A stretch of DNA of 64,000 nt from Omphalotus guepiniiformis (GCA_028554645.1 JAQOOI010000022.1:2480001-2544000); one strand, 5' to 3'. Shown: positions 1-11,911, counted from the stretch's first letter. Notes: generated by a model from the letters alone, not told the origin. Numbers and translations are program-made.

Positions 1-626
<626 letters not shown>

Positions 627-1337
627 TAGATTGTAATCTGTTGTTAGAAAGTATATTAAAACAACCGACAAGTATTCCATCGCTGTTGCGCAGGTTGGCA
701 GATGTACTGAGATAAGCACGCTATCCGTTCTCACTCTCACTCTCGTGACAAGCTGAGCTCATGCGACGCCGATGCAAAGAACGTTGGCATTGTATTGAGA
801 GACCGCATTCTCTGTCGTTGGTTGCTTGATATAAGTACATGCAATCAGTGTCAACGTGGCGACTAGACATTCTAGAAGAGATCTGATGGCAGCGCAGCCG
901 TTCGTGTTGAAAGAGAGACTTGAGAGTATATGGGCTAGAGAAGCCTACACAGCTAAGTATACAGTCTAGAATAGGCCGGAGTAGTCTCTGATATCACCAG
1001 GGCCAAGAAGAACTACATATATGATATATGTATATATGTATGCATGTCAAGCCAGAAAGTTAGGAAGGTTGGTAGTAAGCCATGGTAGCCGTGTTGCTAA
1101 GCTGGGTCAGAAGTACCTAATAATACGCACCATATTCATTATTACTCTTCATCACAGCTAGTCTGCACTTTCATCTTTTCTTTCTTCTTTTCTTTCGTGT
1201 CCTGGGGTGATCTTCATTAGCCTGCTCCTTTCTCTCCTTCATTTCCTTCACCCGTGCAATTTCACTGAGTCCAGCAGATTTTCACTGGTGCAGGTCGCCT
1301 TTTCGTCATCTGTAGATACTGACGCTCTTTCCTTCCT
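627..1337. other. Intergenic region, no gene seen
   Basis: This holds the LYS1 3' flank and the promoter of the next gene. An alternating AT-rich stretch (about 1015-1045) and a long pyrimidine-rich tract (about 1163-1235), typical of filamentous-fungal core promoters, are visible. The small open frames here lack codon or motif support. Confidence 0.5.
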
Positions 1338-2580
1338 ATGGTTCTTGCTGCCCCTCTTCCCCAAATTTCTATCTCTCTGGCACCGCCAGATGAGCCTTTG
1401 TTTGAGCCTCATTCGCCTTTTTCTGGCGCAAACCTGACCGTGAATGGCGACGACGACGACAGCTTCAGACCAAAACACCTCACTCCGCCTCCGACGCACG
1501 TGAGGTTCACTCAGAGTTTGCCCTCTCCGCTTCGTCCTCAGGAAGCGGGTGCAGCTGGGAAAGGTCTTGAGCGAGATCGCTTTGAGGCGTTGCTCAAGGC
1601 CTCGCGGGAGAGAAATTCAGGAGCGAAGAAGGCTAATGATCTTCGTAAAGAGATTGCCCTGAAAGCACATAAGAATAAGCAAGGTTTGTCCTACTTTCAT
1701 ATTCCACGTATCGTGTCCTGATGATTTACTTGCTACAGTTGAGCGGCGGGCGCTCTTCTTGTCAAAAGTGCTTGCGCCTCCTTCTCCAACTGCTACCTCA
1801 CTTCCCAAGACTCCACCAGAGTCTCCTGCCATCTTTCATTATTCCCTGCCTTCCCCCGGTCTCGTTTCTCCCCTCGCCCTATTTGAATCTTTGAATGACA
1901 GTCCTTCTGGTCCCTTGACCTATGCCCGGGAACCCTGGGTTGAGCAAGTTGATTTCAGGCTACCAGCTGATATCAAGTCTAAATCAACTGCCGATAAGGC
2001 ATCTAGCTTTCTCTCTACTGAGCCAAAGATTGCGAAATCACTCCCTTCTCTTGATCAGATTTCTGCTCGCTTGAGTAAAGGACACCTCCGGACGCCGAGC
2101 TCGGAAAGCGTTGGCCGCTCTAATCGCCTTCCTTCTTTCCTTGCTCACTCTCGTCAACCGAGCCCGCCCCCCGAACGACCTAGGTTATCCTCGGGTGTGG
2201 GCAGGCTAAAATTGCCCATCAAGTCCCCGAAACCTTCCAAATTGGAACATTTGGCATTCCTGCCTCCACTGTCGCCTGTTTCTCCCATGTCGCCGCGACT
2301 ACAGGTTACGACCTTGGTAGTTCCACGCTCTTCGTCGCTTTCTCCTACCGAGTTGTCAGAGTCTAACCTCCTGGCATTGGATTCACGTGAGCGTAGAGCT
2401 CGTAATATGCTCTCCACTCTTCGGCGGCGAATAGTCCCTTCGGAAGCTGGCTTGACTGGCCATGAGGCGGTGGACGTTGACGATAAGAAATGGAAGCGCC
2501 ACAGTGCTCCTGCTGAGCTTTCAGTACGACCCCGCTCAGGCTTTGAGCACCCTGTGCTTTCGCTGCCTGGGGCTTTCTGA
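1338..2580 (+). CDS. Ser/Pro-rich protein of unknown function
   Basis: I do not recognise a family. Two exons join in phase: 1338-1683 and 1739-2580, with a GTTTGT..CTACAG intron of 55 nt. The product is about 395 residues. The N-terminal third has an acidic run (DDDD) followed by a basic, probably helical segment (residues about 75-115: LLKASRERNSGAKKANDLR onward). The intron falls inside this segment, which argues that it is real coding sequence. The rest is Ser/Pro-rich with many SP and TP pairs (possible CDK/MAPK sites), as in disordered cytoplasmic or nuclear proteins. No signal peptide or membrane segment is seen. It is transcribed away from LYS1 and towards the Ies1-type gene. Confidence 0.7.
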
Positions 2581-2994
2581 ACCACATGAATCCCATGGTG
2601 TGCATGATTTGTCTTCATACAGATTCAATATTGTTACGAGTGTACGATAAACGCGGGGTTCGAGGCGAAAATTTGATTTCAGGAAAGCCAGGAAACATAC
2701 TTATACATATCTTCACCTAATTGGAATTGGATTGAGCTTGGTCTCCTTTCACAGATTGTACCATTACCATTTTACCATTCGTTCCTTCACTACCACTCAC
2801 AATTGTCAAGGGGCTGCGCCCAGAAGCACAAACGCAGTACTTATTTACGCAGACATGTCCAAAGGGCAGTGCCCTAATTACTTGTGCCGTGCAGTTCAAT
2901 AGAATTATTGCCATTAAGTATGCCATACATGGTCGCTGTCATAAATGAAGTAAAATAGTATAGTTTTGTCCGGTATGTATGATGACAGCCATTT
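2581..2994. other. Convergent 3' intergenic region
   Basis: This lies between the ends of the Ser/Pro-rich gene and the Ies1-type copy A. I see no convincing gene, repeat or structured RNA. Confidence 0.5.
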
Positions 2995-4884
2995 TCAGTC
3001 CCAAGATTCGACCCTTTGAAAACGGCCCGTGAATGTTGCAGGAGAACGATTTGGTGGGTGGAAGGAAGATTGGACCTGGAGAGTGGTATGATCTGGAGTG
3101 GGTGGTCGACCTCGTATTCGAGATATTATACTCAGACGGCGGGCTTCTCAAAGTTGAGTATTGAGATTTCTGAGAAGTGGCTGACATACCGTAGTCTAAA
3201 CGCAGGTTCTCATCTGCGTTCTCTTCATCGGAGTCTAATAATGGATCTGAGTTTAGGGCCGAATGCCATGCCTCTGTGGACAAAGAGATTCAGACGCTAG
3301 GATCTCACAGGAGAATTAGAGACCAACGCTGGAGAAAAATCTTTTCTTCTGCTTGTCTTCGAGGTCGGAGAACGGGTTCCGAAACTGATGGAAGCGGTTG
3401 GACATAATCTTCAGCACCGTTCAGCTTATCAACATGTAAGGACCGTTCGGCAGAGATGGTCGGCACAGCATTGCTATTTCGTCGGGGTAGACTTTGTTCA
3501 AGATATGGAGGAGTAGTGTCGTCACCAGGAACATAGTACATGAATGCACCTTCGTCCTTCAGAGGTTCAATATTTCGTCGACCCGAACGTGAACGATTGG
3601 AGGACGAGCTGCTGGATTGCGGTACCGCTTGAAAACTCATCCTTTAGAGGTAATACGCGAGTAACATTAAAATAAATACCTGGTACAAAGTGGGGAGCCG
3701 CTGGCTTGGCCTTCTTCTCGGTATCCAAGCAGTTTACCAGCTTTTGTAGAAAGACATTGCGTTGCCCAGACATCTTCTTCCCCCATTCAAGCTCTTCTGG
3801 AGTGTCGATATTTTCTTTTGCCATCTCTGCTGGAGTGAGGGCACGGAGTGAAGGCGCTTTCCCAGGGGTTTTCCGAGAATATGCATCGTCAAAGGGGTTG
3901 GGTGTCTCAGGGAATTCGAGGTAATGATAAATCAACCACAGAAATACTCTTGCACGATCAGGAGAGGATATGGCTTTAGGCAGGAAGAGGTCTAGGAAGT
4001 TTAAAGTACCATCAAAATGTATGCTAGCCAGAGGCTGAACGCGTGTTAGCAGAATGGTCTGAAAAATAAAACATAGCCGTACAGCAGCATGATTGGCGAG
4101 CACAAATATAAGATTCACAACACTCGTCGGAGGAACAACACCTGCCTTCTGCGCTCATGCATGAGATTAAGGAAATCGTACTCGCATCGGAGAGAAAACA
4201 GACCTTCTTGTCAAGCACCTCGTCAGGACTGGAAGGGGGTACAGATTTGAATTCTGACGGGAGAAGTGCGGCCTTGAGGCAATTCTTTATACGTGGTGCG
4301 TCCTGAGCGTTTCCATCAGTCTTTTGTAGAGAAGGCACTGGGTGATATGTCCGCAAAGCTGTTTTCATTTCCGGAAAGACTGTGGTATAGGAGGAAGACA
4401 ATCAATGGCATTATTCACCAGTGCAAGCCAAGACTCATCTTACACGCCATTGTGGTATTAATCCTGCCCACATTTGTGAGGAGTGATATTTTAGCCAATT
4501 CCAGGCCAAAGGCGGGGGTTTCGACCATCTTTTCCTTCAAAACCTTGGAGCACTTGTTCGAGTTGTACAGCGCGTTTACATAGAGTTCTTGAAATGTTAT
4601 TTTGCCTGAGCTTCCTGGCGTCTGAGACGTGAATACAGCCTTCTGATCCGAGAATATGTGGTCGAGGAGATCGAATTGAACGTCCTCTCTAGTTAAAATT
4701 TCAGCGTCATTGCGCTTGATCGGAAGGGCCTTCCGGCTGAGATATCCGACACTGAAGGGCTCGTTAAAACTATCGACGCACACGGAGTGTCGACTCACGG
4801 TGGAATGGGTTCGGGGGGCCAAGAATCGGACATTCTCTGAGATTGCGGACCTGTAGAACGACGAGAAGTTGACGAGGAAACCAT
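2995..4884 (-). CDS. INO80 complex subunit Ies1-type protein, copy A
   Basis: Ies1 is a fungal accessory subunit of the INO80 chromatin remodeler (nuclear). Eight exons join in frame on the minus strand: 4884-4799, 4736-4444, 4379-4204, 4148-4083, 4034-3680, 3627-3328, 3273-3190 and 3143-2995, giving 502 residues. The conserved core reads LYVNALYNSNKCSKVLKEKM, LLTNVGRINTTM, LRTYHPVPSLQ, DAPRIK, NLIFVLANHA and FLDLFLPKAISSPDRARVFLW. The C-terminal tail has a second conserved block (DPLLDSDEE, then RLSIISRIRGRPPTPD). Introns 2-7 occupy the same positions and phases as in the second copy at 17940-19817. The intron at 3628-3679 uses a TTTCAAG acceptor, because a nearer AAAG site would shift the frame. 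The family call comes from remembered resemblance of the core, so the name is less certain than the gene model. Confidence 0.75.
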
Positions 4885-5299
4885 AGGAGAGAAAGAAAAG
4901 GACGCACTAGACACGAGGCAAGAATGAAGACGCTGCACGCGGTAAATGTTCTTGCATTCCCTTAATCGAAACAGATCTTATACAAACGGCGAACATGTCA
5001 TTACTCTCACGCGCTATAATTCAGACAGACTGAGCTAAATGACGCTCGCACAGCCCACCTGTTTGGAAAGAAGGAGCCGAAGAAAACAAGAAAGGAGTTA
5101 GTAGATGAGGTACTAGATAGAGAATAAGGGCAGAGGACGAGAAGATAAATGTCTTATGATGGAAAGCACATAAGGTGAAGGTGGCCCAAATGAGCAAGAT
5201 CGCTTTGCCGCTTACGGTAGCAGTGGCCACTACTGGGGAACCAAATTTTCCATTGTCCTATTAGATAAGCAGCCATTCCATATTTCGACGTCCACTACA
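4885..5299. promoter_or_regulatory. Divergent promoter region, Ies1-type copy A / TIM8
   Basis: A 415-bp head-to-head spacer that must carry both promoters. I see no recognisable operator or long repeat. Confidence 0.45.
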
Positions 5300-5718
5300 A
5301 TGGCAGACAACCTCAAGTTCGACGAAGCAACTCAGGTAGTTCCTCTTTTTCCTTGATACTGTCTCATCTGACCGTATTCACAGAAAGAGCTTGCTGCCTT
5401 TCTTGAGAAAGAACAGACTCAGGTCAGTGTTTCAATGGGCTCCGAGCGCGTTCGTGTCCACGTTCTGACTGCGCGCCTCAGGCCAAGTTGCATTCTTCCA
5501 TTCACAACTTCACGACCATGTGTTGGGACAAGTACGTGATTCTAGTTCAATTCTTTGGTAATGTCTTGCTTATACTTGTCTCCAGATGCGTCACAGGCAC
5601 TCCCTCTACAAGATTCTCGAGAAGCGAGGAGAGCTGTCTTGTAAATTGCGTGGACAGATTCCTGGATAGCAGCATTTTCTTGGTGAAACAGATACAGGAA
5701 CGACGTGACCAAGCATGA
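5300..5718 (+). CDS. TIM8: Mitochondrial intermembrane-space chaperone Tim8
   Basis: Small Tim proteins form Tim8-Tim13 hexamers that carry hydrophobic precursors across the intermembrane space to TIM22. Four short exons (5300-5335, 5384-5422, 5482-5531, 5586-5718) give 85 residues, the usual size. Both family-defining twin CX3C motifs are present: CWDKC, which is created across the third intron, and CLVNC. The segment ending IQERRDQA is a typical C-terminal helix. There is no cleavable presequence, as expected for Mia40-dependent import. The first three exons are too short to stand out as open frames. The gene ends 110 bp from the convergent acyltransferase gene. Confidence 0.92.
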
Positions 5719-5827
5719 TACCCTCTTTTACGATTCTCTCGTTACCGCAATATATGAGAACCAAAATTCCTTGTAATTCAAACGTACATGCGTAGAATAC
5801 ATGGGGCACAACTAACTGCAAAGTATA

Positions 5828-7377
5828 TCACGCTTTCAACTTACCCCACACGTACCCCACAGCGGCTGGCACGAAGAAACAAAACGCATCCAAATTCTCC
5901 CTCTTCTTCCTTAGTATCAGAGGGATACTTATCGGTTGTGGTGAGCTTGCAGAAAAATTCCCTGACTCATAGAATCGCTCCATCGACTTGTCTTTCTCCT
6001 GCCAAAGCTGTCTTAACCACAAATCAAAAGTCGCTTTCTCCGTCTCGGGAATGTCAACCTCTACGGTTCTCTTGTTGGTTTTACTTTCTGCGATTGCTGT
6101 AGGATTCGTGGCTGACAAATCTCCAATCGGAAGGTCTCTAACATCGAACAACCGCAGGTGCATATGAACTGCGGGAGGTGGTATACCGTCAAAGAACATG
6201 GACCGTAGCGTGTAGTAATCTTGTCCGTATCCTAGCGGAGGAATACCTGGTATTTCTCCGTCAGCTCGCTACCCAACGATGTACTATCGCCACACAAGAC
6301 TCGTACCGGGGTAGATCATTGTGACATCTACGAGACGCAAGTCGTTGACGCGCGGAGCCAAAGAACGTAAACTGTACAGCAATCCTGTTGAACGTGGTAG
6401 AAGCATGTGGGTCATATCAGACTAAAGGACAAGTTCAGCGAGCAAGAAAGTGCATGATCGAGTCGCAGCCTTACAATTCCCATCTTGTCAGCAAATTTAC
6501 GGCTAATAGGCCGGGTGTCCCTGCTGACCAGCGTGCCTTCTGGGTACAGAACGAAGGCCAGTGGATTGTCTTCCTGTTCGGCAGCTTTGCCCAGCGTAGA
6601 CAGATGAGACGCTAGCTGAACCCGGTCAGAAGCCCATGAACGAGCAAGGAATATGAAATTGAAGAATTGCATTCCCTAGAAGAGAAGAAACCGAATATTG
6701 AGTCGGTCTAAGGGAATGCATACAAATAGAGAAAAGAACATACCCATCCCACAATTGGAATCCATTGAAGACTCTTCTTCAAAGTTATATACACGTGCCG
6801 GTGCACTCCTCCGTTGATGTAGTAGAGCAAAGTCCAAGCATACCACCAGTCTGCATACACCTTTTATGAAAAGAGACAATTCAAGTACAATTACAAGGCA
6901 GGCGACCAAACACGAACCTGATGGTTTGCTATATACACGAACTTTGAAGGAATGTTGAGGCTGACGACCTGACCCCTCTCGTCTTTCACGACGATACGAT
7001 CAATTTCATCCTTGTTGAGTGCACCCTTGCCTTCTGTTTCAAATGTAATCACCAACTTCGTAGGAGAAAACCATTGACACATTAAAATTAGAGAATCTAT
7101 TAGAGTAGTATCTCAAGCTGCAGCGAGTAGAAAAAGTACTTAGGAGACACCCGAATGAACCTTTGGTATAGCGTATGCCTTCGTCGTACAACAGTTTCGA
7201 CCATTTGAACGGTAACAGACGTAATGGGAGTAGAAAGATAAGTTGAGTGCCATTAATCATTAAGCAGCCGAAGTTGAAGACGAGAAAGAAAGCGACGGCT
7301 AGCAGCTTTTGATTCCATGAAGTAGATGGGCGTTCTGCGATAGGTAATTTATACAGCTCTGGAGAAGAGACGGTCAT
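5828..7377 (-). CDS. PlsC-family lysophospholipid acyltransferase (AGPAT/LCLAT type)
   Basis: This predicted ER membrane enzyme transfers an acyl group from acyl-CoA to a lysophospholipid. Six exons (7377-7140, 7096-6918, 6860-6744, 6675-6475, 6421-6307, 6246-5828) give 422 residues. The catalytic HX4D motif reads NHQVYADWW and is formed across the second intron. The substrate-binding motif reads LYPEGTL. Hydrophobic segments lie near the N-terminus (LLAVAFFLVFNFGCLMING and a second after TKGSFGCLL) and at the C-terminus (FCFFVPAAVGYVWG). The overall layout resembles yeast Cst26 and animal lysocardiolipin/LPI acyltransferases more than the short Slc1 type. The exact substrate cannot be told from sequence. 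The first intron is only 43 nt. Confidence 0.87.
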
Positions 7378-7961
7378 CGCCCGATGTACGGTGGTCAGAA
7401 GACGGTGGAAGGCTGGGACTCGGAACAGTCATTATATATGTGTACGCGTCACACAGCCTGCACGGCGCGTGTATGCACATTTATAACATAAGTATCATTG
7501 TCAAAGGCCTCCATGTAGAACCCTTAGCGCGCCAGATATCCGAGTCATGGTCAACGTTCAAATAGCCGACAGCGACACTCAGAAGAGAACGGTGCTCATA
7601 GCGACTTGAATTCATTTATAAATTATATATTCATGCATCAAGATATGCATTTAATCAGCCGAATGCGTCCAGGAGACTTGCCCAGGTAATACAAGAAGCC
7701 AGAAACGCGCCGCTCCGTGTCATTGTCGGCTACGAAGCAACCATCAGCACTAGCTACGACCACGAGCATACCAGGAGCATACTAAGTAATATAAGGTGAG
7801 TATGTTGGCTCAGAACTGTACTAGTATATAATTGGTTGCCGGTACCAAGCCGGAAACGCTTGTCACTTCTGACCCCGACGCTCCTCAGCTGTTCTTTCAA
7901 TCTTCTCTCGAATGGCGCCGGCGTCTACATTCTTCTGCCACTCGAAGATCACCATTGCAAA
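7378..7961. promoter_or_regulatory. Divergent promoter region, acyltransferase / F-box gene
   Basis: Head-to-head spacer with a very AT-rich stretch around 7611-7652. That stretch contains two copies of ATGCAT-like sequence. No gene is seen in it. Confidence 0.4.
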
Positions 7962-9077
7962 ATGGACACTCACCCCGACTCGCAACCGCGTTCTCTTCTT
8001 GTCGATGATTTGATACCTGAAATCTTTGAAAGCATTAATTGGTGGCCCGCGGATCTTCTTCGTCTCAGCTACGTCTCGTCGGCGTGGCTGAACTGCGCGC
8101 GTAAGCTTCTATATACGCACCCTACTCTCCGTACTTTTCGTTCCTGCTTGCTTTTCGCCCGCACCATATCCGAGAGTTCGTATCTCCTGCCTCTAATCAG
8201 CGGCATCGCAGTTTGCCCTCTGGCAGGGAGCAGACTCTTTGGCGCAGAAGAGATGAGGGCCGTGCGGAAAATTTTGAACTTGGAAGGTCTGGTCTCAGTC
8301 ACTCTTGGTGGTGAACTAGCGGTGGGCGCAGAGAGGTTTCTGAACACCATGTTTGATTGCCGCTCAATCAAGGTCTTATATATTGACGGGAGCTTCCTAT
8401 CCAACTCAATACGCTCACCCCCGTCCCTAGAATGGGATGAAGTGTTAGCATGTAGATTCTCTGGTGTCGAGATACTGCGGCTTTCACACCTCGATCTTGA
8501 CGTTGCTTTTCCTTCTGTCCCGTATGAACTTGCTTTGAAAGAGCTTGTTCTCTGCGACGTCCGGATCATTAGCGGCACTCTCATTCACCTTCTTCAGCAG
8601 AATGCGACCGACCTCAAGCGCTTTGTCGTCTCTGGACAGTCATCTTTTGAACTCGATGAGCACGTTGGTGCCGTTCTGCAGTCGTACAACATTGAAAGCC
8701 TGCAGTATCAAGTGCAATGCAGCCATCCTTGGACATCTTCGTTGTTTGATATGGACCTGACCCCCGCCTCCTCTCTTCAATATCTGTACCTTGATGGCGT
8801 GCGTATCGATCCCGAAATTCTCAACAAAATATACACGTATTTCCCCTTTTTGCGGCATTTCTCTGTGTCTGGCCGTTGCGTTTGTCTAACCCTTGAAGAT
8901 TGGGCTGCTTTCATTCAGTCTGGCGTGCTCACAGAATTGCGCAGATTGGGATTGCCAGGGGGTACTTATTATCCTCCTTTCAAAAAGTGGGCCCCTCAGC
9001 TGGAGCCTGCGGTACAAATGGCTTGCTCTCTCCGGGGTGTCGTTCTCCTGTATCATCCAACTCGTGCTGACCTTTAA
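7962..9077 (+). CDS. F-box protein (SCF ubiquitin-ligase adaptor type)
   Basis: A single-exon gene of 371 residues. The open frame extends 42 codons further upstream, but the first ATG is at 7962, just before MDTHPDSQPRSLLVDDLIPE. Residues about 12-57 look like an F-box (LVDDLIPEIFESINWWPADL, LLRLSYVSSAWLNCARK). The rest has irregular leucine-rich repeats (for example VEILRLSHLDLD and SLQYLYLDGVRIDP). F-box proteins recruit substrates to Skp1-Cullin ligases. Agaricomycetes carry large, fast-evolving sets, so the substrate cannot be guessed. Lack of introns is common in that family. Moderately sure of the family, not of function. Confidence 0.75.
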   Translation: MDTHPDSQPRSLLVDDLIPEIFESINWWPADLLRLSYVSSAWLNCARKLLYTHPTLRTFRSCLLFARTISESSYLLPLISGIAVCPLAGSRLFGAEEMRAVRKILNLEGLVSVTLGGELAVGAERFLNTMFDCRSIKVLYIDGSFLSNSIRSPPSLEWDEVLACRFSGVEILRLSHLDLDVAFPSVPYELALKELVLCDVRIISGTLIHLLQQNATDLKRFVVSGQSSFELDEHVGAVLQSYNIESLQYQVQCSHPWTSSLFDMDLTPASSLQYLYLDGVRIDPEILNKIYTYFPFLRHFSVSGRCVCLTLEDWAAFIQSGVLTELRRLGLPGGTYYPPFKKWAPQLEPAVQMACSLRGVVLLYHPTRADL

Positions 9078-9379
9078 TCGTTATTGAACCGTTAAATGTG
9101 GCACTTCCCATCCTCTGAGCTACAAGCTGTGGCAACGCGCGTCGCTGTGGCTGCCATTTGTCACCTGTGGGTGGGTTGGAAGTTTTGTGAAGGATGTGGT
9201 GCTCTCTGGTAAAAGCTTCTGGAGCCACTCCGTGATAATGCCAGGCACGGCACACCTACTGGAACTTGGCAAAGTTGGCATCTATGCCAACCTCAGTTCT
9301 CATTTGGTTCATGACAGGAAGTGATTCACGTCTGCACCTCAAAAGCCCTGTGGCTGCTACTTATCATCGCGCGCATAAG

Positions 9380-10290
9380 CAAATGCATAAACTACAGTAC
9401 ACCTACGATCGTCGCCACCACTAAATTCACCTCCGCCACTTGCAGAATTCAAATCAGGGTATTCAACCTCGCCACCAGCAGAGTTCATGTCAAAGTATCC
9501 ATCCCCGTCACAACGGAATGGGTCATGTCAGAGTATCCACCCTCGCCTCCAGCACCACCAGCAGGTTTCATTGCAGGTTTTCCACCCCCAACGGCACCAC
9601 CCATAATATTGCCACTGGAACTGGAATTGCCGTAATTCACCAGCATTACCGAACGGTGAAGGCGCGCCGACGCCTGTGTTGTGAAAGGTCGGGAAAGTGC
9701 CAAAGCTGCCAATACCGCCAGATGTAAAACTGCCGGTTGTACCACTGAATGGCGACAAATGGCGAGAGCATGTTAGGATAGGTCTGTGGTGAGTGTTTTA
9801 TATTTCATAAGCTATTTCGGCGCCCCAAATGCTGACTTCATTTATCCTTTGACAGTGCTGAACAAACGCTTGTCGAGCATCGCCGCACCGGAGGTATCTG
9901 CGATCGGCGCTGGCCGATGTGATACAAGATGCAGTAACATGTTGAAGAAGACTCTGGGTTGTTACAGTGGAACGTTAGAGGTATGCTCTGGTATGCTTCT
10001 GAAGGGTGCGTGGAATTGAATGTTACCGGACCAGCTGATAACGATACAGAAGCACGTCTCCTCCTTTATACCTCCGGAAAGGTCCGCCGCCTCCGTATAT
10101 CCAGTTGTAACCGATCGCGTTTTTCCACAAGTCAACGGAGTCTCCAAAGCTCTTGGTTTGCTTTTGGTGTTTAATACATAGGTATACGCGAAGTCGGCGT
10201 TCCTCTATACAGCAGAAGAATTGACAAACTCCATGCACACACTTGATAGTTACACAAATTTCGGAAGCATCTCGCGAACTGATGTTCACC
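9380..10290 (-). pseudogene. Decayed Gly-rich reading frame(s)
   Basis: On the minus strand, Gly-rich protein-like sequence continues across frame changes. One frame has FTSGGIGSFGTFPTFHNTG. Another has GNIMGGAVGGGKPAMKPAGG followed by GGYSDM. A third has DGYFDMNSAGGE followed by VEYPDLNSASGGGEFSGGDD. The last two carry a repeated Tyr-Asp-Asn-Ser/Gly-Gly unit, matched by an imperfect DNA repeat (about 9486-9503 and 9523-9540). Further upstream (10023-10289) lies another short frame with IYGGGGPFRRYKGG. No splice sites join these into one protein. I read this as a gene broken by frameshifts, of unknown origin. It could also be non-coding low-complexity DNA. Confidence 0.3.
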
Positions 10291-11002
10291 GTTGAGATGT
10301 ACTTGCGCTATATAGCAGTACCGCTCATGAGCTCACGAGTCTCGTATGCGAGTAACCGACAATTCGAGCTTTATTGACCCTTGTTGGATTATTGTGCAGA
10401 GGGAAACCACTTGCAAGTCTCGAGGTATGCATTTGCTATCAGATCCGTTGCGCGGTCCGAGCACTACTGTCCGGGTCATTAACTCTCCCATCGTCCAATT
10501 CAGAGCCAATGTTGCCCAAGGATCTACTTTGACGTCTCTGGAAACTTGCACGACACAGAGACACATCGGCTTCACCCAGACAATGCATTCTCACGAGGGC
10601 GAGCGCACTGAGTGCTAGTAGGTAGTACTTAGTAGTATGACAATTCAAATGATCATGAAAGATTAGAGTCAACCTAGCCCTGAAGAGTATTTCGGCGAAG
10701 AATCATCATTATGATCTAGTGCAATTGCGCTGAGCTCACGATATCACTCTTCACAAAAACAAGTGCTACATATTGCTTTTGTATACTAATCATACTACGT
10801 ACAACCCAGTTACATATCAATATTTTCAGTAGAAGAAAATGATTTGCACATATCAAGATCAGACTGTAGTGCTTTGCATGAGGTCGCAATATATCTCGGA
10901 AAGAATCCGGAATCATGATGCGACATACATATTCTGTTTCGGTATACATATCCGACTCAGTAAAGTAGAAAGAATCAAGAGGGTAAACGAGGATGCAGGC
11001 GC
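10291..11002. other. Intergenic region without a supported gene
   Basis: Short open frames occur on both strands (for example 10333-10672) but show no motif, repeat or splice support. The segment near 10760-10960 is AT-rich and forms the 3' flank of the eL28 gene. Confidence 0.45.
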
Positions 11003-11911
11003 TCATGCTGAGGCTGCCTTCTTCCCTCTTGGCTTCTTAGCAGGGGTTGCCTTAGGCTGTTTTTGTGCGGCAAGGAGAGCAGCAGTTCGAGCTAGGACGG
11101 CCTAGAATGAACGTGTCAGCATAAGTTCGAAATAACACTAATTGAAAGGGATATAAGAAAGAAAGTGTGATCGCCAAAGAGTCGGTTTCACCGCATCGAG
11201 CGTTGCACGGCCTCCGATAGCGACATGGCGAGTTATCCACCAGAGTTTGATCGGCTCTGAAAGGACTGGGATTCATATTGCAAACATGTCCACGCCCAAC
11301 TTTCATGCACCTTTCGGTGGGATCCAGCGGGTTCTAGTAGAGTGCGTTCTGACAAAGGTACAAGGTCGAAAATGATAATAGTATATGGATGGAAAATAAA
11401 TAGTATGTAAATGACGAGAAGGAAACTCACGGCGCGAAGGTCGGGTCTGTACCCGCGTTTAGCGGAGGCAGAAGCAATCCCGAGAGCCCGACGGGTGCCA
11501 GACCGGGGACGGACAGTTGTAACGGTACGAGCGGAAGCAACAGAGGTTGGCGAGGCTTTCGTTTTACGAGTAGTGAGTTTTATCCTGCCCTCGGCGTCGG
11601 AAACATCGATGATCTGAGTACATTAGCCACTGTTCGTGTGCTTAAAGATGGGCCTCTTACCTTCGAATTGGCGAGTCCAGAATACTTGTGTGAGTGAATG
11701 TTAAGAAGATTGCCCTAGCACTTGAGGTAAAACAAAAAGTGCTATTTGGAGGCATTGTCAACTCACGGGCTCCTTGGAAAAGATAGGGCCTTCAGGCAGC
11801 CTTTTCACGATAAAGGAATTGTTTCCCTGCACCAGGACAACTTTAACATTGTAGCAATGATGTGTGAAGGGAACATACGCGAAGGAGGAGCCACTCGAGA
11901 TCGTTGGACAT
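11003..11911 (-). CDS. RPL28: 60S ribosomal protein eL28
   Basis: Component of the large cytosolic ribosomal subunit. Five exons (11911-11879, 11826-11767, 11714-11661, 11613-11431, 11101-11003) join in phase 0 throughout and encode 142 residues, the normal fungal size. Family features are the start MSNDLEWLLLRGNNSFIVKR, then FSKEPGNLLNIHSHKYSGLA, and the basic C-terminus ending PKATPAKKPRGKKAASA. The short opening exon of 33 nt is typical of fungal ribosomal protein genes. The last intron is 329 nt, about six times the local norm, and may host a snoRNA (see separate entry). The symbol follows the eL28 family naming. It should not be confused with yeast RPL28, which is uL15. Confidence 0.9.
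11163..11328 (-). ncRNA. Candidate intronic H/ACA-type snoRNA in eL28 intron 4
   Basis: The folding is by hand. The 3' part (minus strand, 11231 to 11171) forms a hairpin. Its 6-bp lower stem is UCGCCA/UGGCGA. Above it is an internal loop (8 and 5 nt) and then an upper stem (UCGG/CCGA followed by CCGUG/UGCGG). Two bases after the lower stem comes ACA (11168-11166), and the loop-to-ACA distance is about 13 nt, close to the 14-16 nt expected of a pseudouridylation pocket. Upstream is a second foldable domain closed by AUCCCACC/GGUGGAU with GAAAGG/CCUUUC inside. The hinge has AUAACU, one mismatch from the H box ANANNA. No target has been assigned. Confidence 0.35.

Noticed and set aside
4035..4082. 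24-nt intron ending at the first CAG in Ies1-type copy A
   Set aside because: Too short to splice. A 48-nt intron ending at the next CAG keeps the frame and restores the block shared with copy B's family.
11102..11430. C/D-box snoRNA in the eL28 intron
   Set aside because: No convincing RUGAUGA C box facing a CUGA D box with a terminal stem. The H/ACA reading fits better.
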